This document shows positions 7,913 to 15,576 of a DNA stretch of 17,674 nucleotides, one piece after another (the stretch's first letter is position 1; each line of letters opens with the position of its first letter). The notes below the pieces were generated by a model that did not search any database, had not been told where the DNA came from, and was given only the letters and a program-made list of their open reading frames with translations. The position numbers were made by a program, and so were the translations under genes. Origin of the DNA: an uncultured Opitutia bacterium (GTDB lineage: Bacteria > Verrucomicrobiota > Verrucomicrobiia > Opitutales > UBA953); assembly GCA_937874455.1 (NCBI GenBank), contig CALNBE010000192.1, positions 1 to 17,674 on the forward strand, given 5' to 3'.

Positions 7913-8620
7913 ATGCCAGAAAGCTCCGCCATCCGCGCCATGTTCGGGCAAATCGCCCGACGCTATGACCTCGCCAACCATGTTTTGAGCGGAGGAATGG
8001 ATCGCTGGTGGCTGCGCTGTCTGATAAAAAAAGTTGCCCGGCTCCAACCGACACGCATTGCCGACCTCGCCACCGGCAGCGGTGATGTGGCCTTCGCCCT
8101 CTCCCGCAAAATTTCCTCCGCCCAAGTACACGGCCTCGACTTCTGCGAGCCCATGCTCAGTGAGGCGCGAAGAAAACTCGCCGATGGCGCGGGCGATCCG
8201 GCCCGAATCAAGTTCTCTCTCGGCGACTGCCTCGCCCTGCCACTTCCCGACAACTCCATTGATGCGGTAACCATCGCCTACGGCGTGCGCAATTTTGAAA
8301 AACGCGCCCAAGGTCTAAGCGAAATTCATCGCATTCTCCGCCCCGGCGGCACCGCCTTTATTCTCGAATTTACCCAGCCCTGGCTTTGGTTCCGCCCCTT
8401 CTACTACTTTTACCTCCGCTTCCTGCTCCCCGGCATCGCTCGTTTGGCCACCGGGAACCGCCACGCCTACGATTACTTGGTTGCCTCCATTGCCCGCTTC
8501 CCAGACAGAAAAAATTTCGCAAAAGAATTGAAGGAAATTGGCTTCACGGAAATCTCCCACGCCGGACTCACCGCCTCCATCGTCGCCATCCATCAGGCGC
8601 GCAAGGCACCCGAGTCCTAG
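7913..8620 (+). CDS. menG: Demethylmenaquinone / ubiquinone C-methyltransferase MenG (UbiE)
   Basis: MenG is the SAM-dependent methyltransferase that C-methylates demethylmenaquinone (UbiE also acts in ubiquinone synthesis). The protein is 235 residues from ATG 7913, normal for the family. The signature runs FGQIARRYDLANHVLSGGMD (11-30), SAM motif I IADLATGSGDVA (49-60), acidic motif II GLDFCEPML (74-82), GDCLALPLPDNSIDAVT (104-120), YGVRNFEKR (123-131), the RILRPGG loop (140-146), and the late motif YDYLVASIARFPD (186-198). An upstream in-frame TTG at 7820 would overlap the terminator, and the added residues are not family-like; ATG 7913 has AAAGG at 7898-7902. It is not obviously linked in function to its neighbours. 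It ends in a stop shared with the opposing transporter gene. Confidence 0.94.
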   Translation: MPESSAIRAMFGQIARRYDLANHVLSGGMDRWWLRCLIKKVARLQPTRIADLATGSGDVAFALSRKISSAQVHGLDFCEPMLSEARRKLADGAGDPARIKFSLGDCLALPLPDNSIDAVTIAYGVRNFEKRAQGLSEIHRILRPGGTAFILEFTQPWLWFRPFYYFYLRFLLPGIARLATGNRHAYDYLVASIARFPDRKNFAKELKEIGFTEISHAGLTASIVAIHQARKAPES

Positions 8621-10503
8621 ATCTGGAAATCCAGAGGATATTCCTCCGCAGTGGAGTTTCCGGTTTTCTCCTTCCGTTTGTCGTAGAAAATTCGGATATC
8701 CGCCTCGCCTTCCAACAGTGTCGAAGCGCGCAGGAGAGCCCGTCGGGTTGAGACATTTGGATTGGTGGGATCCCCGGAAAAAATATTCTCCACCCCGATC
8801 ACCTTAATGATCCCGCTGTTTCGCAGCACACGCATCACGTCCTCCGTGCAACCGCTGATCAAAAGATAGCGCCCTGATTTCTCCAAATACTCATGCAAAG
8901 TCTCCAACGCCATCACCGTCGAAGCATCCAGATTTCGGGCATTCTTCATGCGTAAAATGAACACCCGGATGTTCTCATCCTCGGCCTGTTTGCGCACCTG
9001 AGTGAGAAACACATCCGCCGCGCCAAAAAACAATTCTCCCTCCACGTGAATGATCGCGATCTGCGGGTTTGGCCGCTGCGCCTTGTCCGCCAGCGCCGCC
9101 AGCGAACCGCTGTCGTCAAATGCGTATTCCACCAGCATCGGCTCACTGGTCTTTTGCAGAAAAAGCGCCAGCGAAAGCCCGATTCCCACATAAATCGCCA
9201 CATCCAGCCCCAAAAACAACGCCGCTCCCAACGTACCCCAAAACACCAGCGCATCCGATCGCGTGGACCGGCAGGCTACACGAATTTGGGGCAACACCAC
9301 CATCTTGAATCCCACCCGGATCAGGTGCGCCGCCAGCGCCGCCAAAGGAATGTAATTGAAAATCGGCGTCACAAACAACAGCACCAGCAGCACCACCCCG
9401 CTGCTGAACATCGAAGCCAGCTGTGTTTGCGCCCCGCTCTGGTAGTTGACGGCCGATCGGGTGAAAGACGACGATCCCGGCACCGCACCGAAAATCGCGC
9501 AGGCAATGTTTCCCGCCCCCATCCCGAGCAACTCTTGGTTTGTATCCACCGGCCGCCCGCTTTTTGATGCGAGATTTTTTGTGATCGAGGCCGACTCCAG
9601 CATCCCAATAATCGCAATTGCCACCGCACTGCCAAAAAGCACTGGCAGAAGAGTTAAATGTTCAGGTGAAAAACTGATCCAGGAAAATTTCGGCACCCCC
9701 GCAGACAACGCCCCGATATCCCGCACCGTGTGGTATAAGAGCCCTGCTTCGGGGAAAACCCTCTGCACAATCACCACATTGAGCCACGACCACAAACCCA
9801 GTAAACCCAGCGTCACCAACGCCTCCGGCCAGTGCGGCTTCCACCGTCTCACGAGAAAAAAAACCAGAAAAGTCACCGCTCCAACTCCACAATCCGCCCA
9901 CGCTATTTTCCCTCCCGCCAGCGCCATGCCCGTTTGTCGCAACACCCCCCAAAAGCCCGTCGATGGCACCCCCGGCACTCCCAGCAAATGCTGCAGCTGA
10001 CTTACCGCCAGAATGAGTCCTATCGCCGCGCTATACGCGATCACCACCGAGCGAGAAATGAACTTCGTGACTTCCCCAAAATTTAATAACCCCGCCAGCA
10101 GCTGCACCGCTCCAATCAACAAAGCCAAATATCCCGCCAGCTCCAGCGGCGTCAATCCCGTCGCCACCCCGCTCAAACCGGCAATAGTCGTTGCCACAAT
10201 CAGACTCACCGAACTCGTCGGGCCAAAAACATGATAGGGAGAAGAGAAAAACAACGCCCCTACCAACCCGCCAATCATCATCGCCGAAATCACCGGCAGC
10301 GGCGGCAAATTTAAAATCAGGGAAAACCCGATAGCCTGCGGGATGGAGACCAGCGTCAGCGTCGCCCCAGCCAAAAGGTCCGCCCGGAGCTTCTTCGCCG
10401 AATACCCCTTCAATTCCTGCCAAAAGGGGAATCGGATTTTCGGAATGCCTATTTTGACTGTCCCTCCAGATTCCGAGGGCGCTGACGCATCTGCCATGCC
10501 CAT
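8617..10503 (-). CDS. SulP-family anion transporter with STAS domain
   Basis: This is a SulP/SLC26-type inner-membrane transporter, 628 residues, a usual length. Residues about 40-450 are the transport domain with many hydrophobic segments; diagnostic stretches are LVSIPQAIGFSLI (51-63), FGPTSSVSLI (93-102) and GAVPGSSSFTRSAVNYQSGA (339-358). Residues about 480-595 are a cytoplasmic STAS domain (IIHVEGELFFGAAD, 484-497; LRMKNARNLDASTVMALE, 517-534). A charged tail of about 30 residues follows. SulP members carry sulfate, bicarbonate or dicarboxylates, and I cannot choose a substrate; no sulfate-assimilation or carbonic anhydrase gene is adjacent. The start is ATG 10503 or the in-frame ATG two codons later (10497); neither has a clear Shine-Dalgarno site. 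It is transcribed divergently from the small lipoprotein gene. Confidence 0.93.
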   Translation of the reverse strand: MGMADASAPSESGGTVKIGIPKIRFPFWQELKGYSAKKLRADLLAGATLTLVSIPQAIGFSLILNLPPLPVISAMMIGGLVGALFFSSPYHVFGPTSSVSLIVATTIAGLSGVATGLTPLELAGYLALLIGAVQLLAGLLNFGEVTKFISRSVVIAYSAAIGLILAVSQLQHLLGVPGVPSTGFWGVLRQTGMALAGGKIAWADCGVGAVTFLVFFLVRRWKPHWPEALVTLGLLGLWSWLNVVIVQRVFPEAGLLYHTVRDIGALSAGVPKFSWISFSPEHLTLLPVLFGSAVAIAIIGMLESASITKNLASKSGRPVDTNQELLGMGAGNIACAIFGAVPGSSSFTRSAVNYQSGAQTQLASMFSSGVVLLVLLFVTPIFNYIPLAALAAHLIRVGFKMVVLPQIRVACRSTRSDALVFWGTLGAALFLGLDVAIYVGIGLSLALFLQKTSEPMLVEYAFDDSGSLAALADKAQRPNPQIAIIHVEGELFFGAADVFLTQVRKQAEDENIRVFILRMKNARNLDASTVMALETLHEYLEKSGRYLLISGCTEDVMRVLRNSGIIKVIGVENIFSGDPTNPNVSTRRALLRASTLLEGEADIRIFYDKRKEKTGNSTAEEYPLDFQI

Positions 10504-10553
10504 TCACTAATGAACCAAACCCGCACACTGCAAGCCTACTCCTGTATCCGTAA

Positions 10554-10582
10554 TTGACAAAAACCCTCCAAAGGCAGCTAAT
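10554..10582 (+). promoter_or_regulatory. Sigma-70-type promoter for the small lipoprotein gene
   Basis: A perfect -35 hexamer TTGACA (10554-10559) is followed, after exactly 17 bases, by GCTAAT (10577-10582), which matches four of six -10 positions. It lies about 58 bases before ATG 10641, in the 137-base divergent gap. It would give the lipoprotein its own transcript. No equally good promoter is visible toward the transporter gene on the other strand. Confidence 0.55.
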
Positions 10583-10640
10583 TTCTCCTCGTGCACCGCA
10601 TGGGCACAAACACACACAACAAACTCAACAACATTCCATC

Positions 10641-10766
10641 ATGAAAAAACTCATCCCTGCTCTGGTTTTCGCCGCTGTCGCCGTCGCCGTCGCTGGTTGC
10701 GAAAAGAAAGAAAAAGCCCCCGAAGCTCCGGCCACTCCTCCGGCGGAAGCCCCTGCTGGCAAATAA
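10641..10766 (+). CDS. Small 41-residue lipoprotein
   Basis: This is a tiny secreted lipoprotein of unknown role. MKKLIPALVFAAVAVAVAGC is a textbook type II signal peptide: two lysines, a hydrophobic core and lipobox VAGC, with Cys20 as the lipidation site. The mature part is only 21 residues, starting CEKKEKAPEA and continuing Pro/Ala/Glu-rich to a terminal Lys. It has no domain and is probably an extended, membrane-anchored peptide. The architecture (short lipobox peptide with a charged, Pro-rich tail) recalls entericidin-like and other micro-lipoproteins, but I cannot assign homology. ATG 10641 is chosen because it begins the signal peptide; a more upstream in-frame TTG lies inside the promoter -35 box. 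Its own promoter and strong terminator suggest a short monocistronic mRNA. Confidence 0.82.
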   Translation: MKKLIPALVFAAVAVAVAGCEKKEKAPEAPATPPAEAPAGK

Positions 10767-10786
10767 GTCCTCTGCCATTTTTTGCC

Positions 10787-10817
10787 AAAGCCACGGGAAC
10801 CCCCGTGGCTTTTTATT
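10787..10817 (+). terminator. Rho-independent terminator after the small lipoprotein gene
   Basis: Perfect 11-base stem AAAGCCACGGG / CCCGTGGCTTT (10787-10797 and 10802-10812) with an AACC loop and a TTTTATTT tract. It begins 20 bases after the lipoprotein stop and isolates that gene from the next one. Confidence 0.9.
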
Positions 10818-10857
10818 TGGGCATTGAGTTTATCCCCTTTCTCATTCCCCTGCCCGC

Positions 10858-11187
10858 ATGGGAAATTTCATCAGCGACCAACTGACTAAGGCACTCAATC
10901 AAAAGATGCAGGGCATCGGCCAAGTCGATCAACTCGACATCGAAAACGACGTCATCAGAGCCACCCTCATTCTCAACGGCGAAACCGAACCGCTCCAACT
11001 GGAGGTGCTCGGCATACGCTGGGCCACCAAGGACGGCAAACTGAACATCTACTTCGAATCCGCCCGCGCTTCCAAAGTATGGATGCAGGGGCTTATCAAC
11101 GCCCTCACCGCCAAGACCGGTCGCTGTATCAGCGTGCCGGATAAATTCAGCCTGACTCCGGTGAAAATGCTCTTTCGCAAGGCCTGA
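10858..11187 (+). CDS. Hypothetical protein, 109 residues, unrecognised
   Basis: I do not recognise this protein. From ATG 10858 it reads MGNFISDQLTKALNQKM, then an alternating hydrophobic/polar pattern (VDQLDIENDVIRATLILNG, LQLEVLGIRW, KLNIYFESA) that suggests several consecutive beta-strands, then a helix-like segment (KVWMQGLINALTAK) and a basic C-terminus (PVKMLFRKA). There is no signal peptide, membrane segment or cysteine motif; the only Cys (about residue 82) is isolated. The two-layer strand pattern resembles a small lipid- or ligand-binding beta-sheet protein, but that is only a shape impression. The reading frame is intact with codon use like its neighbours, which supports a real gene. 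It starts 41 bases after a strong terminator with no obvious Shine-Dalgarno site, so its promoter is unclear. The antiporter gene converges on it 20 bases downstream. Confidence 0.7.
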   Translation: MGNFISDQLTKALNQKMQGIGQVDQLDIENDVIRATLILNGETEPLQLEVLGIRWATKDGKLNIYFESARASKVWMQGLINALTAKTGRCISVPDKFSLTPVKMLFRKA

Positions 11188-11207
11188 ACCCACCCCGCGC
11201 TCGCGCA

Positions 11208-13571
11208 TCAGCGCGCTCCAGCCACCACAGGCTCTCGTCCGGCTAGCCAGTCGTCAAATCGCTGGATCTGTCCAATTGTGCCTACCAGCAACAGGCTGTC
11301 CCCTTCCAGCAAAACTTCCGCTCCGGAAGGGTTGATGATGCGATTTCCCGCCCGCTCAATGGCCACGATACGCACCCCCGTTTTTTGACCAACTCCCAGC
11401 TCCGCGAAACTCTTTCCACGATGCGGACTCTGCGTTACCCGGCAAGTTTCCAGAATCGCATGCTCAAAAGTCTCTCCCGGCACAACTTGCTCCAGTTTTT
11501 CGGTCAAAAATTCACGGGCCTCCGCGATTCTCTCTCCCGTCCCCAGCAGCAACAACCTATCTCCTGGGAAAATTTGCATCTCCGGGCTCGGAGACAAAAT
11601 GCTGTGCCCGTTCCGCTCAATCTCCACCACCGAGATGCCAAACCGCGCCGGAACCGCCAAGCTATGTAAATTTTTCCCCGCGAAAACCGAGCCGTCCGGA
11701 ATCAAGCAATCCTCCAAACGAATATCCCAGGCACTCAACCCCCGATCCAAGTTCGCCCGCGCCTCCGCTCTTTCCTCCGCCGGAGAGCTACTGTTGGAAA
11801 GCACCTCCTCCACCGAGGAGCGCCAAGCGCTGTGCCACAAAATCAACCTCCGGGAAAACATCACTATCACCACCGCGATGCCCACCAAAATTCCAATGCG
11901 CCCCCACAGTGAAAACGCCTTCACCTCGTCGGGCAAAATCGGGTAAAGCCAAAAACCCAGCCCGACCGCCGCCAGAGCCCTCACCCCCTGCGCCAGCAAC
12001 GCCCGAGGCAAAAACCGACTTTCCCACTGCTCCGCCAGCATGAGCGAAATCGCCGCAATGTTGCGCCACAAGGCAACCAGCGGCACCAGTGCGGCAATCG
12101 CAACCAGTACCCAGAAAACACCGTGCAAAACAGGCTCCGTCAGCCAGGGGAAGACGCCCTCCGGATTTTTCTCCGAGGGGAGCAGCTGCTTTTCCACCGC
12201 ACCCAATAACAGCTGGGAAAAAACCAAAATCCCTGTGACCAACAACAACTCCGCAACCAGTTGAAACAGCCGCGGCCGCAACAGCGCCCCCAATGCTCCC
12301 TTTGCCGGACGATTCTTCAACTGCCGCAGCCAGTCATGGTAAGCCAGCATCGCCCGCGTCATCCATTTCGGTTCAAAACGCTCGATCGTGTCGATAATCG
12401 GCTCCGCAAAACGATTCAAAATCGGAGTGGCCAGCACAGTGCAAATCGACAGCGCAATCGCCACAGGATAAAAATGCGCCTCAAAAATACCCACACTGAT
12501 CGCCGCCATCGCAATGATAAAGGTGAACTCGCCCAAGGGCGTCAGCAGCATTCCTCCGCGCCGGGCCTGATGCGGATCCACGCCAACCAGCATCAGGGCA
12601 AAACCACAGGCAATCGGCCGCACAAAGAGAGCAAACGCCACCAAAATCAGAATCAAATGCCAGTGCGTCAGCAGATCCTCCGGCTTGGCCATCATTCCGA
12701 TCGACACGAAAAACACGCTGTTGAAAAGGCTCCGCACACTGTCGAAAGATTTTTCCAGCACTTCCTTTTGCGGCAACTCCGCCACAATCGCCCCGAAGAG
12801 GAACGCCCCCAGTGCGATGTTGAAGCCCGCCTTCTCCGCGCACAAGGCCAGCAGCAGCAGCAGTCCTGCGATTACCACGGTCCGCAGTTCGGTATCACCC
12901 GACATATCCAGCCGCCGGAGCACTTTTGGCAGAAACAGCAGGCACAAACCAAGGATTAGCACCACATAGGAACTAATTTGCAAAAAGACTCCTCCCACGC
13001 CCGTCGATTCCTCCGCAACCATTCCGGCCAGCTCCGGCTGGCCTGCCGTCCCGCCTCCCATCGTCGCCAGCACCGCCAGCATAACCACCGCGACGATGTC
13101 CTCCACAATCGTGATCGCCAATGCCATCTGCGCCGTCTTGTTGTGCGTCAGATGCATTTCCTCCATAATTTTCGAGATCACCGCCGAGCTCGACACCATC
13201 AGCATCGCCGCCACACACAGGCTCTGCTTGTAGCTCCAGTCCATCATCTCGCCCAGCAACAGCGTGAACGAAAACATGAACGCCGCCCCCAGCAGCGTTG
13301 CCATGATCGTCGCCAACCCCATCTTCGCCAACTTGGTCAGGCTCAAATGCAGCCCGATGGAAAACATAACAAACACCAGACCGACTTGCGCCAGCTCCTC
13401 AATGGTCTTCTCGCTGGTGATCATTTCTATCGGGGTATTCGGCCCGATGATCACCCCCGCCAGCAGATAGCCCACAATCACCGACAACCCGATCCGCCGG
13501 CAGATCACTCCGGCAATGCCAGCGGCGAGCAAAAGAATTCCAATGTCCTGAACGAGGGCAGTATGATGCAT
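11208..13571 (-). CDS. CPA2-family cation:proton antiporter with extra membrane segment and two RCK_C domains
   Basis: This is a monovalent-cation:proton antiporter of the KefB/YbaL type (CPA2), likely for K+ or Na+ homeostasis. The protein is 787 residues, longer than the roughly 560-600 of E. coli KefB/KefC/YbaL. Residues 1-390 are the Na_H_Exchanger membrane domain (GLSVIVGYLLAGVIIGP, 28-44; LVFVMFSIGLHLSL, 65-78; SSSAVISKIMEE, 127-138; acidic pair in IVEDIVA, 155-161; LGAFLFGAIVAELPQKE, 254-270). A second hydrophobic block at about 432-575, with roughly four or five segments, follows. Two TrkA_C/RCK_C-like modules lie at about 613-690 and 707-778; both contain a GDxLLLxGT motif (GDRLLLLGT, 670-678; GDSLLLVGT, 757-765). 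I see no Rossmann NAD-binding RCK_N domain between them. The start is ATG 13571 without a clear Shine-Dalgarno site. It lies downstream of lepA on the same strand, 106 bases apart. Confidence 0.92.
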   Translation of the reverse strand: MHHTALVQDIGILLLAAGIAGVICRRIGLSVIVGYLLAGVIIGPNTPIEMITSEKTIEELAQVGLVFVMFSIGLHLSLTKLAKMGLATIMATLLGAAFMFSFTLLLGEMMDWSYKQSLCVAAMLMVSSSAVISKIMEEMHLTHNKTAQMALAITIVEDIVAVVMLAVLATMGGGTAGQPELAGMVAEESTGVGGVFLQISSYVVLILGLCLLFLPKVLRRLDMSGDTELRTVVIAGLLLLLALCAEKAGFNIALGAFLFGAIVAELPQKEVLEKSFDSVRSLFNSVFFVSIGMMAKPEDLLTHWHLILILVAFALFVRPIACGFALMLVGVDPHQARRGGMLLTPLGEFTFIIAMAAISVGIFEAHFYPVAIALSICTVLATPILNRFAEPIIDTIERFEPKWMTRAMLAYHDWLRQLKNRPAKGALGALLRPRLFQLVAELLLVTGILVFSQLLLGAVEKQLLPSEKNPEGVFPWLTEPVLHGVFWVLVAIAALVPLVALWRNIAAISLMLAEQWESRFLPRALLAQGVRALAAVGLGFWLYPILPDEVKAFSLWGRIGILVGIAVVIVMFSRRLILWHSAWRSSVEEVLSNSSSPAEERAEARANLDRGLSAWDIRLEDCLIPDGSVFAGKNLHSLAVPARFGISVVEIERNGHSILSPSPEMQIFPGDRLLLLGTGERIAEAREFLTEKLEQVVPGETFEHAILETCRVTQSPHRGKSFAELGVGQKTGVRIVAIERAGNRIINPSGAEVLLEGDSLLLVGTIGQIQRFDDWLAGREPVVAGAR

Positions 13572-13677
13572 GCGGTGCGGAAAATAGTCTTTTTGTTGAA
13601 AAGAGAAAGCAGCGTTTCCCCTTTTACATCAAAAAAAAGCGCCCCACCGCAACCTCGCCCGCACAATTTTCCTCCAC

Positions 13678-15483
<1,806 letters not shown>

Positions 15484-15494
15484 TTGCGCTTCAG

Positions 15495-15500
15495 TCCCTC
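15495..15500 (-). promoter_or_regulatory. Ribosome binding site supporting the lepA start at 15483
   Basis: GAGGGA on the - strand lies 11 bases before ATG 15483. The spacing is slightly long, but it favours this start over ATG 15534, which has no comparable site. Confidence 0.45.
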
Positions 15501-15551
15501 TAACAGAAAAAACACACCGCTTCGTTCGAGACATTCCTTTGTCCCGAAAAT

Positions 15552-15576
15552 CCGGCTGCCTCCGGCAAAAAGCCGG
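15552..15576 (-). terminator. Possible weak terminator or attenuator between rpoD and lepA
   Basis: Directly after the rpoD stop, the - strand reads CCGGCT, a 13-base loop, AGCCGG, then ATTTT. A shorter competing hairpin CCGGC-TTTTT-GCCGG uses the same left arm (15572-15576 with 15562-15566). The T tract is short, so full termination is doubtful; partial read-through or mRNA end-processing is as likely. Confidence 0.3.

Noticed and set aside
11191..11220. GCGC-rich inverted sequence between the 109-residue gene and the antiporter gene as a bidirectional terminator.
   Set aside because: The pairing is imperfect and there is no T tract on either side.
12261..12959. A 232-codon + strand open frame opposite the antiporter gene, rich in Gln, Arg and His.
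   Set aside because: It is antisense to a membrane-protein gene; the hydrophobic codons read backward give this composition. No start signal or domain is seen.
13631..13677. A run of eight T on the - strand after a G-rich stretch, between lepA and the antiporter gene, as a possible terminator.
   Set aside because: The G-rich part lacks complementary C and can form only a 3-base stem, so it is not a convincing intrinsic terminator.
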